Below are positions 36,901 through 50,609 of a stretch of 64,000 nt of DNA, piece by piece. Below the pieces are notes generated by a model. The model was not told where the DNA came from. It ran no database searches and saw only the letters and a program-made list of their open reading frames with translations. The stretch lies in assembly GCA_963281155.1 (NCBI GenBank), contig CAUJLY010000006.1:7998001-8062000 (forward strand), written 5' to 3'. The stretch's first letter is position 1; every line of letters starts with the position of its first letter. This DNA is from Rhabditophanes sp. KR3021. Its lineage: Eukaryota > Nematoda > Chromadorea > Rhabditida > Alloionematidae. A program made the position numbers and the translations under genes.

Positions 36901-39900
36901 GTGATAATCCCCGACCAAGTAATGGAGGTAAATATTGCCTCGGGCAAAGAGAAAGGTATAGATCATGTCAAATTCAGGATTGTCCTTGGGATACTCCCGG
37001 TATCAGAGAAGTTCAGTGTTCTGAATTCGACGGCAAAAATGTTGGGATTCATAATGTCAGGGAAAATGTCAAATGGTTACCTAAATACAATGGTTTAGCA
37101 GGACATGAAAGATGCAAACTATATTGCATCGAATCTGGAAAATCAGCTTTTTACTTATTGAAAGACAAAGTCATTGACGGAACTCCGTGTGATAATTTTG
37201 GAGACGATGTTTGTATCGATGGTAGTTGCCACAAAGCTGGCTGCGACCGGATACTTGATTCTGGCCTGCGAAGAGATGCTTGCGGAATTTGCGGAGGTGA
37301 TGGAAATACGTGTCACGTAATCGAAGGAACCTACAATGAAAAGGGGACATATGGTTACAATGAAATTCTTAAAATTCCCGCAGGTTCGGCTAACATTGAA
37401 ATTACTCAGCACACCTACAACGACAACAAAGAAGATGACAATTACCTAGCTTTAAGATCCGCGAGTGGTGAATTCTTATTAAATGGTCATTATCAGGTAT
37501 CAGTGTTTAGAATACAAGTACACATTAGCGATGTAGTATTAGAATACTCGGGAAGTGATCAGATGATCGAAAGAATTAACGGTACAGGACCTCTCAGATC
37601 AGACTTATATTTACATGTGTTGAGTGTGGGAAATTTGAACTTACCTGACATCCGATACAAATATAATGTTCCTTCGCAAAGATACCAGTACCAAAAGCAA
37701 CAACAAACAAGGAACTTTTATTGGCGCCACTCAGACAGCTGGAGTACTTGCTCATCTATTTGTCAGGGTAGTCAAACACAGGTTCAGTCATGTTTAGATT
37801 CAGCGACGAATAGACCTGTCAATGAGCAACATTGTTACCATTCTAAAAAATTACAAGAATCAGTAAGGATGTGTAATATTGATTGTTATTTGAAATGGCA
37901 GACAGCTCCTCAATCTAGGTGTTCTGTTCCTTGTGGAAACGGTCATATGATGCAAAGGGTTTGGTGTGTCAAGCAAGATACCAATGGTAACGAAAGTTAC
38001 ATTAGTGAGAAGGAATGTGATGTTAGTAATAAGCCGGCCACCACAATCACTTGTTTTAATGACTGTTCAGGAAAGAAGTGGCAGTACAGTGAATGGGCAG
38101 AGTGCTCTGCGACGTGTGGCACGGGAGGTATCAAGTACCGCCATGCTACATGCATAGATCAACAGAAGAGGAACATTGATGTTAAGAATTGTAAAAACGT
38201 ACCTCGTGAAGTAACCGAAATGGAGTGCAATAGGATTCCTTGTCCACATTGGGTATATGGAGAATGGACGGAATGCTCGCGATCTTGTGATAGTGGTGTT
38301 CAAATGCGCCATGCCTCGTGTCAAGATGGTGCCGGAAAGGAATTGCCCCCACAGAGTTGTCTCAGAAACGAGCTGGTATCCAGGCAAACTTGTAATAAAA
38401 ACCCCTGTAGAAAATGGGAATTCGGGAGATGGTCGGCTTGCTCGGTTAGTTGTGGGACTGGTATTGAAACTAGAGAAGCCAATTGTGTCGATAATGCAGG
38501 AAATGCAGTTTCTGAGGAAGAATGCGACTATAGATCGAAAATTGTACATAAACCTTGTGAGCAGATCGCTTGTCCAAAATTTAAGTTTACAGAATGGAGC
38601 GCCTGTTCAGTCACGTGTTTAGACGGTTGGAAAAGACGTAGAATATATTGTCTTAATCATAACAATCTCGAGTTACCCTTGACTGCTTGTACTAAGCCAG
38701 GTGAACAAGTACCACCATCTCACCAACAATGCAATCTTGGTTCTTGTCCCTTTTGGAGGTCTGGATCTTGGAGTAAATGCTCAAACAGTTGTGGATCCGG
38801 AACTAAGTCCAGAAAAATTGAATGTATTTACAAAGAACAAAGTGTTGATTCTTCTATTTGTCAAGATTCTGAAAAGCCAAAGAATGTTGATGCTTGTCAT
38901 TTGGCACCTTGCACATACTGGCTTCCTCGACAATGGGGAGCTTGTAGCGTAACTTGTGGAAAGGGAATACAGAGAAGATCATTATCTTGCATTAGAGGAA
39001 CTGTCGCAACCCATCTTTTTGAATGCGACGTCAATACCAAGCCAAAAGAAAGTAAAGGATGCGAAAGAGATCCTTGTCAAGATGAAACTACAAGAAATAA
39101 CATTCAAGTCCAGTCTAGTTTAGAAAATGCACCCTCCCCACGAATTTTCTGGGCTACAGGTTCTTGGAGTGAATGTTCAAGACCTTGCGGTAATGGCACT
39201 CAAAGAAGAGTTGTCATCTGCAGAGATCAGGTTTCTGGAAGAGATTTGGGTGAAGATTATTGCAGACATTTGGAAACAATACCATTCTCTAGGGCATGCA
39301 ACAATAAACCTTGTGCTAGTTGGAAAATTGATGAATGGGGAAGTTGCTCTGCTACTTGTGGCGAACATGCCTACCAAGAAAGAAAAGTAACTTGCCAGGC
39401 TGATGATCCTCGGCAAGCAGCCTTGGTAACAGACAATATGTGTGATCCTACTGTTTATCCAGTAACTCGAATATCATGTAACTTAAGACCATGTCCTGCT
39501 AAGCAAATACTTGAAATCGGCGTATGGGAAACTTCTGACCCGTCATCTTGCTCAGTCACCTGTGGTGGCGGTTGGAAGAAAAGAAACGTTACCTGTTCAA
39601 CTGCCACATGTAACGAGAGTATTAAACCAATCATTTTTCAACGATGTAATCAACAGGAATGTAAGAAAGCATCTTGGCAATATGCTCCATGGACTCATGT
39701 AAGTAGTTTTCATATTTTCTAGTTAAACATTTAATTTTAGTGTTCTGTCTCTTGTGGAACGGGAATACAAAGTAGAAGAGTTTGGTGTGAAACAGACATC
39801 ATCAAAAGAATTAAGGCCGATAATAGTGAATGTGACGAAAATGAGAAACCAATCGAATCAAGAGAATGTTTATTACCAATTTGTCCTGCCAAGAGTTCAC

Positions 39901-42670
39901 TGGAGTCAAATACTATTTCTAAAAATGTAGCCGCTCCCCAATCCCGTGAAATCTACAATTGGTATCCTGAAACATGGTCACCGGTACGTGCATCGTTTAA
40001 TTTACTGCCCGTTGATGGTGATACGTCTTCATCGTTGTCGTCTTCTTTGCCACCATTGTCGTCGACTGCTCGTAAAACAAACATTGCTTCAAATCTTAAA
40101 AATTATGAATATAAGCATGATTTAAATGTGGTGCCTGTCAGTCCATTTTCTTTGTTGTCACCTTTGCCCAACACTCATTTACACGACACTAAAAACAAAA
40201 AGCATAATTTGAAGCGTCGAAATAGGCGTCTTCATTTAACTCGAAAGTCACCAAAATAATATATATCTACACTCACAATAGACAATTAGTTATAAACATA
40301 ATAATATTTCAGCGTCATAATATGCCTTCATTTTAAACCATCAGCAAAAAAGATACATTCAAATTATTATAATTTCCATTTCTAGATTTTTTAAACACAT
40401 TTAGTTCTTTTTATCATTTTCATTTTATTTAATGCTCCTTTTTTACATCATTTGCTTGTTTCCTTGCGTATTGTTCATGTGTCTTATTATTATCAAAGTT
40501 TTGTTTATATCCTAATTTTTGTGTCTTCTCAAATATGATTTGTACAATCAATTTTTTGTCGTTGTTTTTGCTCCCAAAAATTTGTTAAACATCTATGCAG
40601 ATATCTTGTTTTCACTGGCTTTAATTCACAATATAGCCACTCATTTTTGTACCATCTTATAAATACAAGTCAAATATATTGTATTATAATGATTAAATAT
40701 GATAAATCGAAGTACACACATGTAAGTTGGGCAATTATTAATCTATTTTGGCCAATTGTTTTCTATTTCTATTTTTGGTGGTATCATCACTTCACTCTCT
40801 CATTCATTTTCATCATCCTATACATAATATGTTTACTCTCGAATCACTCGTGAACACAGCGATTTGCCATCAGATCACTGGTCCTTTTCTTTTAAATTAT
40901 AAAAAATAATATGATAAAACGTGTATATTATTCGTGTGTTGAATAAAGCTTGCATAGTCAATATAAATGTTACTTTTTTTAATGCATCTTGTGGCGTTTT
41001 GTCTTGTTCCACTATCAACAGTTAATATTTTTCCCCTACTTTCAAAAAGATATTCTAATCATTTTTCAGTGTTCCAAGAGTTGTGGAAAAGGAAATAAGA
41101 CAAGAAGAGTTGTTTGTAAGAATGCTTCTTATGCAATTGTTAGAGACAACTTATGTGATTTGGGATCTAAACCTGCTGAGATTTCAAATTGTAGAGTTGC
41201 TGCTTGTCCGAGATGGAAATCTACTGAATGGTCGCCTGTAAGTTTTTTTATTGTGACATATTAAGTAAAGTATTACTTCAGTGTTCGCAAACATGCGGTT
41301 CAGGAGTTCAGAAGAGAATTGTATTCTGCAAGAAAGGTAGAAGAGAGAAAGTTCCCGACATTGAATGTGCTGACTTGGCCAAACCCCAGGAAACAAGAAA
41401 GTGCAAAACAATGGAATGTCCTGCTTATAAATGGACTGTTACTCCTTGGTCTAAGTGTATTGACCTGTGTAAAAATGCAACTCAAACAAGACGCGTCCAT
41501 TGTGTGAATAATGATGGAAAGGATGCAGCCATTAGAATGTGTAATCCGAAATCTTTGCCATTGTCTTCCCGTAAATGCGATACCTCTCAATGTCCTTATG
41601 TTTGGGCTCCTGCATCATGGTCAACTTGCTCGAAATCATGTGGTGGAGGTTTGCATTACAGAAGGCTTGAATGTAGGATGAAAATTAATGAATTAGTAAC
41701 AAACGGAAATAAAACTAGAAGACCAAAAGGTCCAGTAGTATTGTCGAAATTGTGCATGGCTCTTCCGAAACCTCCAATTAGTAAGAAATGTGCAGAAATT
41801 GATTGTAATGCTAAATACCATTGGAACGTTGGTGCTTGGAGTGAGTGTACAAAGACTTGTGGCCAAGGTCATCGTACAAGAACTGTGAGGTGTGTTGATA
41901 AACATGGAGACATCGTACACAAACAACTATGTACGGTCGCTGTTGGAAAACCAGCTAGAAGAGAGCTATGCATTTTAAGAAATTGTCTTCCTTCAAGTTG
42001 CGAAGAAATCAAGATGCAAGCCATGACGTCTCCCGCTCCGGATGGGGACTATACGATTTTATTTGCCGGTTATGAAATGAGTGTATACTGTTTAAGGATG
42101 AATGAATCACTGCCAAAAACGTATATCAATGTTCCTAGTGAATCGAATTTTGCTGAAATATATGATAAAAGTTTACTTCAGTCTTACACGTGTCCCTATG
42201 ATGGCTTGAGAAATGATACGTGCTCATGTTTATCAAAGCCTTATAGCAAATCTGGATTTACATTATTTTCGAAATTGAGGATAGATTTGTACAACATGAA
42301 GATTAATATCAATGACTTTACTTTTGCCAAGACTCTGTATGGAAACAATATTCCATATGCCACTGCAGGAGATTGTTATAGTGCTTCAGATTGCCCTCAA
42401 GGACGTTTCTCCGTAGATTTAACTCATACCAATTTAAGAGTGACAGATGAATCAAAATGGATAGATGATGGCCAAAGACCAAGTTCTCGGATTGAAAGAG
42501 CGGATGTAAGTTGTAAATTATCTTCAATAATTATTGTATCGTATTTTCAGAATAATGCTAGAATCCTCGGGTTCTGTGGTGGTTTTTGTGGTAAATGTAC
42601 TCCAGATCCGTTCAAAGGACTCATGGTAGAAATCGATCACAAGCAAAATCCCCGAATTGGAGCTATGTGA
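33975..42670 (+). CDS. gon-1: GON-1-type ADAMTS metalloprotease with GON domain
   Basis: Eight exons join in frame to 2307 residues: 33975-34662, 35098-35320, 35364-35535, 35613-39698, 39741-39983, 41070-41237, 41282-42505 and 42551-42670. Intron 2 is GC-AG. An unusual 170-residue Ser/Lys-rich N terminus precedes a membrane segment (about 171-195). The propeptide ends at RKKR (445-448). The zinc protease has HELGHVFNIPHDD at about 601. A disintegrin-like region, first thrombospondin repeat, Cys-rich and spacer regions follow, then 17 more thrombospondin repeats (18 in all). The last 210 residues are the GON domain (GDCYSASDCPQG, GFCGGFCGKC). C. elegans GON-1 has the same order and repeat number, and remodels basement membrane for gonad migration and shape. 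The active-site residues are all present. A shorter form may end at 40259. Confidence 0.95.
35321..35363 (+). other. GC-AG intron in gon-1
   Basis: The junction AACAA|GCAAGT ... TTTATAG|A is the only one that keeps frame, from phase 2 to a single completing base. The nearby GT positions give a stop or the wrong phase. It is a rare but valid U2-type donor. Confidence 0.8.
39984..40259 (+). other. Possible alternative 3' coding extension of gon-1
   Basis: If the donor at 39984 (GTACGT) is not used, the frame stays open for 91 more codons into the 1086-nt intron and ends at 40259. The extension is Ser/Pro-rich, then strongly basic (KHNLKRRNRRLHLTRK). The product would lack the last four full thrombospondin repeats and the GON domain. 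The other introns are mostly about 40-50 nt, so this long one may hold an alternative last exon. Confidence 0.45.
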
Positions 42671-43753
42671 TTTGGACTGTGTTTAAAATTCGTATATAAC
42701 TATATTATCGGCAAACAAAATGACTCGGTGATAAATGGATCAATTCGATCAAAAATATGTTGTTATTACATAGACATTAAATATTATTATTAATTTTTGG
42801 TTATTTACTTGATACATGTTCAAATGTATTACAACTTTATATTATTGCTTATATTCTTTACATTTTTTAAAGAAATTATATTATCATTTGTTGTAAAATT
42901 TGCTTTTGTTAATAAATTACACTTCGATAAAAAACATTTTGAATTTAGCAGTAGAATAAAGTTATTGTTAGAAGCATCCACATGTTAAATTTTAGTTCAT
43001 ACAAAATTGAAATATTTTTTGATGTTTTCTGTAGTTGCAGAATTGAATTCTGTATTTGCTTAAAATTTTCAAAGCATTCCATGTACAACGAGGAAAGAAC
43101 TAGGGCTATTAAAGAAATGTTCTAAGTTAACTTTAATGTTTAAAATACTACATAAATTAGCATAGACAAACTACTGATATGTAGTGATAATCTTAGTTAT
43201 TTTACTATTTCCTTCATTAAAGATGTTTTATTTACTCGTTTTATAAACAAATAATATTGTTGGTATACGATGTCTTGCTAGTTATTAATTAGCTAAACAT
43301 CAGCAAACAAAATATTTGTAACATTATGAAACAAGTTCAAATACCTTTGCTTTACATGAATTATTAGATTCAATTATCTAGACATACTTATTTAGATAAA
43401 AACACTTTGGCAAATAGATAATATAAGCAGTTAGGATTGTATGTACTTGTTACAAAAAATAAACATAAAAAGCACTTAAAAATCCATTAAAGACCAATCA
43501 AAAAGTTAATTAAATTTAATTTACGCACTGTCAATTGACATTTATTTTTATCAATAGATAGTGTAGAAGTTATATATGCTACTGAAAGACACGCAATTGC
43601 GTTGATAAATTCAAGATTTTGATAGGAAATTTATCAAAATCATTTTTGGAATGGAATAAAAAGTGTCTAAATTGTATTCAGAAATCGTATATCAGAGAGC
43701 ACTGTGTCGAACTGGTGTGTTGAGTTTATTTGCGTTTATTTTATTCTCTACAA
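42671..43753. other. Intergenic, 1.1 kb
   Basis: Contains the 3' UTR of gon-1 and the promoter of the small coiled-coil gene. AT-rich, with no gene or RNA seen. Confidence 0.5.
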
Positions 43754-44031
43754 ATGTCTGTTCCAGGAAGAGCCTCCGTGATGAATGATAATGGGAAGAT
43801 ATTAGACCTCCTCGTGTGTAAATAATAGAGTAAAGTTTGTTTTCCAAATTTAACAATTTAGCCGATCATAGAAGGATAATGTGTGATCTTTCTGAACTTA
43901 GACGTTGTGTTGAAGAAGTACGTTTAAAAAGAGAAAAATATTTTACAGCATATCAAGAAAAGATATTTACCTATAGAAAGCGGGGGAGAGATATATTGGA
44001 TCAAGGGATGCTAATTAATTTGAAAAATTGA
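43754..44031 (+). CDS. Small coiled-coil protein, 77 residues
   Basis: Two exons, 43754-43817 and 43862-44031, have a 44-nt intron (GTAAAT...TTTAG) and join in phase to 77 residues. The gene is intracellular in type, with no signal peptide or membrane segment. Residues 22-65 form a charged amphipathic helix (DLSELRRCVEEVRLKREKYFTAYQEKIFTYRKRGRDI), probably a coiled coil. I do not recognise the family. It could be a subunit of a coiled-coil complex. It is convergent with the MICAL gene, 152 bases away. The longer-looking frame starting at 43837 includes intron sequence. The clean splice phase and start context support a real gene. Confidence 0.6.
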
Positions 44032-44183
44032 ACGATATCGGAGACATTTAATTATTGCAAGTAAAATATTAAAAGTTTAAATATAAACAGTTTATTTACA
44101 TACAAATAAATATTATTTTGGAATATTAAAATTGGTACAATAAAGTTATACGCAATTAATTAAATAAGCATTTTTAAATGTGC

Positions 44184-47100
44184 TTACAGGTGAATACTTT
44201 CTAATAAAACTAAGCTGAAAAATTGCTTATGACACTTAAACTTTTTGTAATAAGCGTCGAATTCTTCTTTCACCATTGAAACATTCATACTTTCAATGGA
44301 ATTTTGCCGAATAAGCTTCTTTTTGATTGTCGTTAAATGTTCATTTAATGCTTTTAGTTCAAAATCACAATTTGCCTTGGCGGAAGGTTCTTTGCAATTT
44401 GGGTCTAATATTTTTTCAATTTCGATTTCGATGTTCTTTTCTTCCAAACATGTCTTGATGTTTGCAATAGACTTTTGAACTTTTTTATAGTCTAATATGT
44501 AGTGGAAATAACTAAATATCAAAAAATCATCATCTGGTTTCTTCAGTAGACATTTTTCAATGTCATACCCTGAATTGGTTATTTCCATTAACCTGATTTC
44601 GAGATTTTCAACCTTTGTGTTTAATTCCTCTCTTTCGTATTGCAAAGCGATTTTCCGACCCTTACTTATCTTCGATATAATATGTTTTGCTCTTAAGTTG
44701 TTGTCTGGTGTTAACAAAATAGAATTTGTCCGATTAGGTGTTAAATGATTATCACTCATACTAGTGTTGACTTGAAGACTATCGTTGAAGTTTAGCAAAA
44801 TCTTTGTGATTTTTTCATCATTTTCAATTTCATCTGGAAGTTCATCTTCCATCACTAATTTGGCTTCGAACTCATCCCATAACTCTTCCTCTGACAAATT
44901 TAAAGAACTGTTAATTTGGCAAGAATTGTCATCTTCTGATTTTGTCAAATTATCATCAGATTGGGTATCCTCATCCGAAGGACAAATGTACTCCTTTTTC
45001 ATTAGCAATTGACTATTACCAATCGTATGCAAAGTATAATTTTTGTTTGATTGAGACTGTCTATTTACTATCTCTGGTCCGTCATGCTTAGTGCTTACGT
45101 CTTTGGGGCCATCATTAATAATATAGGAATGCGCATGTGCATGAGCGATTTTCAAAGCAGCTTCTGTTTTTGGTGGAACTTCAGGTTTCCCTTGACTAAT
45201 CTTCTTCTTTAAGTTATTTCTCATCTGAGAAACTGTAAAGCTACCACCTAAGTTTTTTGAATACTTTTCGTCACAATTTTTAAGTATATTGTCTACACTT
45301 TCAAACTTCTTGTTGCTTTCATTGACATCAGCTTGTTTTTTGCGCATAACTCCTCTTACTGCCATGATCTTTTCTTCCTGACTAGAAACACCTCCAGTTT
45401 CTTTGTTTTGCATTATTAGTTTATTTTTATTTTCGACTTCTTCAATTTTGACCAATTTATTAGATTTCAAATTACAAACCACTCTTTGGACATTATCACG
45501 ATCATTCAAATCACCACTTGCAATAATAAGTTTTTTTCTTAATATTGACACATTCCCCGTATCCTTCAAAGTATCAAGCGATTGCCTATTTCGTTTATGG
45601 AGGATTCTTGAGGTAGTTGGCTGAACAGAAGCAACCATTTCCTTGATCTTGCTCTTCATCAATGGAGTACTATTGATGGTTCTATGTAAAGTTGGCTTTG
45701 ACAATAATGTGTCCCTTTCATTTAGTTTGAAAAATTCAGAAACTATCTTTTTGTTTTCAAGCATTTTTCCCAAAACTTCATCTAGAAATAAAACGGTTTC
45801 TTCATATTTAACTCTTGTCAATTTGCTTTCATAATCATTCCAATTACATTTCATCTTCAAAGTACTTTCAATAAACATTAAGACATTACTCATGGTAACA
45901 AGTATTTTTTCATCCTTGTTGTGTACTAATTCTTTGGCTTTTGGGTACAACAATTTGATAGATTCAATAAATAACAAAAATACGTCATATTCAGATAGTT
46001 GTTGATAAAGTTTCTTTAAGTTTCCATATAGTAAACTATTAGTTGTTCGTAAGGATCTACCCAAGGCTTTGTACATGTTATTTGGAATCGTACGTGATTT
46101 TTTGAAAAAGTATTTGTATACATGAGTAATGTTCTTATTTTCAAATTTACAAAAAGTTGAGGGCTCTAAGTCTTCATTAATTAGTGTTGTATTTGTAAAG
46201 ACAGAATATCTTGTTTGTGGGTCAATTGTGTATTGGGCATATTTTTTTCTTAAATCCTTTTGTGTTGCTCTGAACAAAAGCTTTGTTAAGAATTCTTTTT
46301 CTTTAACAGCTTCCAAAGGGTGTTTGTTGGAGAGGCAAAGTTCTTTCATAAAATAAGCACCATCGAAAACGCTAAAAAATCCTCGACCAATCCCACTTCC
46401 CGTTGGCCAGAATGGCTCATTCAAACAATCACCAACCAAAATAGATGCCAAATTATACTCCGCTTTTTCATAAATAACAGTTGAATGTGCAGCTGCTCTA
46501 AATGTTGTGAAATCAAAGACGGAAACGTCTGGCTTTCCCTTATGTGTTAAGGCAAATTGCAAATTAGTCAGCTTTCCGTCAGTCATGTATTTAGCCACAT
46601 CGGTAACATATTGGATTAAATTTTCTTGCTGTATATTAGAAGAAGACAACAACAGGCCAATATCATCACAATCTTTCCTTAAAACACCTTTTTTAAGGAG
46701 TGATTTTTTTGTTGCACACATTACAAAATAGTGGGTTTCGTCTTTATAGTAAACAGCATTCTCCAAGCTACAACCAGTACTTTTTTCTAATTCAACAAAA
46801 AATTCAGGCTTGCAATGACGCGCAATTCCGCTAATTTCCGAAACCGCTTCTTCGTTAATAGTTTTGAAATTTTTAAAACTTGCTGTCAGACCAATTGCTA
46901 GTTTGCAACGGTTTGAGGTATAAATAAAATCTGTCAAAACACGACGCTTTCCATCGCCTCCAATCAAAAAGTCAAATTCGAAATAAGAAACCGGATGGTT
47001 TGAAGGTGACACATCTGCACAATATCCTTTTTTAATTTTTTTAATTTTATCAAAATGAGGGTCGAGTACTTTTTTGAATGAAACATTGGGATGAACTTCA

Positions 47101-47661
47101 ACACCTAGCATTAACGAAACTTTTAGCAGTATCAATTGAAGCGATCGAATTGAGATGTGATTAATTTCACCTGTGCAAAATTTGGGATACAATAATTTCG
47201 CACCTAGGCTCTTTAAATCATGAACTACATATTCCCACAGATGAAGTACATTATTTCGTGAAAATTCTGACCGCTCCTCTATGATGACTGTAAAAGCACC
47301 CAATAGCCTACTTTCAATGGCTGCTCGTAAACCACATGGACCACAACCTATCACAAGTGCATTCTTTCCCGCACAGGGCAAATCTTTATAAACATCTTTG
47401 GTCTTTAATTTACGTATAGTTTCTAAGAATTTTCCTTTTCGATTGTATTCAGTTATGTCTGGATATTTAGATAAACTAAAATAAATATTAACATGCAAGT
47501 TGTGATTGAACATACGTTTCAATAAAATCAACATTTGCTGAGGGACTTTTATTGACAGCTAGACATAAATTAGTAAAATTAGAAAGAACTTTATGAAAAC
47601 TGCTAGCATCCAGAAAATTTTCGAATATATTGCCAACATTAATTGTTCCAACTTCCGTCAT
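44184..47661 (-). CDS. MICAL-like actin-oxidising monooxygenase
   Basis: Two exons, 47661-47516 and 47475-44184, are separated by a 40-nt intron and code for 1145 residues. MICAL enzymes are flavin monooxygenases that oxidise methionines of F-actin and take filaments apart. The FAD domain fills about residues 80-510: NALVIGCGPCGLRAA (dinucleotide-binding site), FSRNNVLHLW and FCTGEINHISIRSLQ, then GGDGKR and the VGDCLNEPFWPTGSGIGRGFF flavin motif. A helical region at about 535-650 lies where a calponin-homology domain should be, but it is divergent. A disordered stretch follows. A C-terminal bMERB helical domain (about 960-1140), the Rab-binding module in this family, completes it. I find no LIM zinc motif. 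A catttctag acceptor lies before the ATG at 47661. Confidence 0.92.
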
Positions 47662-50600
47662 CACAACAATGTTTTAAACTAGAAATGAATGGTAATTTAG
47701 TTTAGGAAACAGGCAAAATATATACAAATTATATAAAGGTGTCAATATTATCTCTTGACCATCATTTGCTTTTGAATAAAGTTATAAAGACATATAAATT
47801 ATGAATTGAATTGTGGTTTTGTATGTGTGTTGAGGTTGAACTACATCAATATATCTTTTGTAAACAAGAGTTATACTTTTAAAGTCCACTATCAGAAGAA
47901 GATTAAAATGACATGTTAAGTAATTCCAGTTTTGGCCTACAAATTTAGTTAAAGGTAGAAAACCTAAAAAATACATTTTAGTATTTACATGACATTGCTT
48001 TGAACTGAAATAAACGTATGGCTGGAAACGAATTTAAACAATGAACTAAATGTGTATTGGGTCATATTAAATCTGAATTTGTTATCAAAGTGCTCAAAAT
48101 AAACTCCAATTATATTATTTGAAATGAAATGTATATGTACAATTAGCTTAAACAAACACATGGACTATTAAATAATGCAAAAAATGAATATGAACCATTG
48201 AATAAAATAAAAAATAGATCATTAAAAATTATGAAAGTATTTTTAGAGATTGTAGTTTAAACAAATACATCGTCGCCAAAATAAATGATACATGGAAAAC
48301 CATTATTATAATAACCAAAAGTATCACAAATTTAAATAATCTTCATATGTTTAATTTAATAAATTAAATAAAATTTTATCTCGATAAATGAAAACACTTT
48401 AATAATCTACTTACCAGAGCTTAATTTAGGACTAAACTCTTCTACATGTGTTGAAACGAAAATAACAGTGTTACCAAGGACAGAAGCGTATTGTTCGAGT
48501 TATGATTTAATATGATGAACCCACAATCAAATTATTATGTGATAGATAAAGAAATCATTTAAAAGAATTGTGAATTATAAAATGAGGAAAATATAGGAGA
48601 CTTGTTTTATTATATTGTGTTATCCTGTGTAGTTATTCTTTTTTCTATTTATGTTGTGTACTACAAATGTATTTAAGCTCTCTATTTTACATATAGACGC
48701 AGTCAACTGCTGGTCATCACTGTTCCAGTGTTGGACTCAATCAAAACTTATGATTGTAAAAGTATTTTCTGTAGCAAATTTCATTAGTATGTGGTAGATA
48801 ATGATATGAAAGTGTCTCTTTACAGAAAGAAACATTCATCGTGATAATCTTTTACAATGTTCTCTGTTTTGTGGAAGCGACACATTTTATATCAAGTAAA
48901 TACAATAAGAAGGACTTTTTATAAATTCAATCCAAAAACAAGTGGAAAAAGTTTCTTAGTTTATTCACAAAATTGAACAATTTATGTATGAATGTTTTGA
49001 AAATATTACAAGTATATAACACATTGACGACAAAATAAATGTAATTGAATATAACCTAAAAAAGGCGAAGGACTACTTTGCATCTACAAATATATTATAC
49101 TTAGTTAAAGCGCCAAAATTGCCTTGCAAAACAAGGAGACATAGAGAGGCAAAAAATTAAGTAATAAAATAGATTTGCAGAATTTTATATATATTTGACA
49201 TTGGTAAAAACATAAAAGCGATCAAGTAGAGAGTGTGTGAATTTTCGATTGAGTATAAAACACTTACACTAATGCGCAAAGGGTTTAGTTATAATATACA
49301 TTTAAATATGAAATAATTCGTTCAAGTTCTCCAACAGATATTTTAAAAATAATTCATCAAACTGATTGACAGCTTCAAAAATTATCTAAAACTGCTTACC
49401 GAATCTAAGATATGTTGATACAAAACAATAAAATGAAAAAAGTTCACACCTCATGATAAGCCTTATCTACAAACACATATACACTTTATTATTAATTTGG
49501 CTTTGTTTGAGATACCAAAAAAAGGTTCGGTGTTTGTATAATGATGAATAATTAGTCACACATGGATAGGTCTAATAAAATAGATACACAAAGGCAAAGC
49601 TTGAGGTAATATAAAAAGTAAATTAGCTAATTATGTTAATGAAAATATTTATATAAGATAACACGTTAACGACGACAAAAAAGCTCTGAGTCAAAGCAGG
49701 CCTTGACAAAAATCATTAATAACATTAAAGGAATTTCTTGTCGTGAACAACAAAATCACCATTACGTTGAAAGAATGAATAATGGTTGATTAGAATGAGT
49801 CCAAAAATATTTGGTCAATACGATTTCTGCATGACACGCTTGTATTATTTTGAGATTAATAAACAAACAGTGACTTCATTTTTCTTACTTAAAAACAAAT
49901 TAAGAAGCGTATCATATAAAGGTCTTATTTTTTTGGTTGCAAAAGTAAGATGTGTGAAAATCAAGGGAACAAATATTTTATATAAGGCTTTCACAATTCA
50001 CTTAGCAAAGGGAAGCTTCTTAGTAATCTCCTGTGGAAGGTATGTACAAAAATAAATATATACATAAATGTACATTTGAGTATGTACAGAGCTATCTAAA
50101 AAGCAAATTTGAAAGCCACATCTATGTTTTCTTATAGCTGCTAATGAACTGTACAAATTAACTTAAAGGATTAAACATTTTGAGATGGTCTTCTGCAGGA
50201 GGTAAATGTTATGCGTATGTGTATAAATGTGTATATATATTATTATCTTATATTAATCTTTTATCATTGATCTAGTACATTAAAAATGACTTTTCGTGAA
50301 CCTACGAATTACTAGGTAGTTGTAGGCAACAAATGAGAGATGCGTAGAAACTTACGCACATATATTTGCTTGATAAATTGTGATAAGCATCGTCTCCAAG
50401 TGATAAGGAAATTTTAATTGGGTGTTATTTGTTTGTTTTGTATGTGTTAAAGTTGTATGAATATCCGTAGTCAATAGCTTAGTGAGTATACACTTTTTGG
50501 TGATTGAACTATTGCATTTAAGTATCAAGAAGAACCAGATCATTTGGCCATAACCTTTGTTTTATACATGTTTAAAGAGGCATGAAAGGAACAACTTCTT
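47662..50600. other. Intergenic, 2.9 kb
   Basis: AT-rich. The longest open frame (49786-50055) lacks an ATG at its 5' end, shows no domain and has AT-driven composition. No RNA gene is seen. Confidence 0.5.
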
Positions 50601-50609
50601 TACATAAAA

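Noticed and set aside
43837..44031. 64-residue single-exon gene starting at 43837
   Set aside because: Its first part is intron sequence. Splicing 43817 to 43862 keeps frame and gives a better 77-residue model starting at 43754.
49786..50055. 89-codon frame as a gene
   Set aside because: No ATG at the 5' end, AT-driven composition, no domain or splice context.
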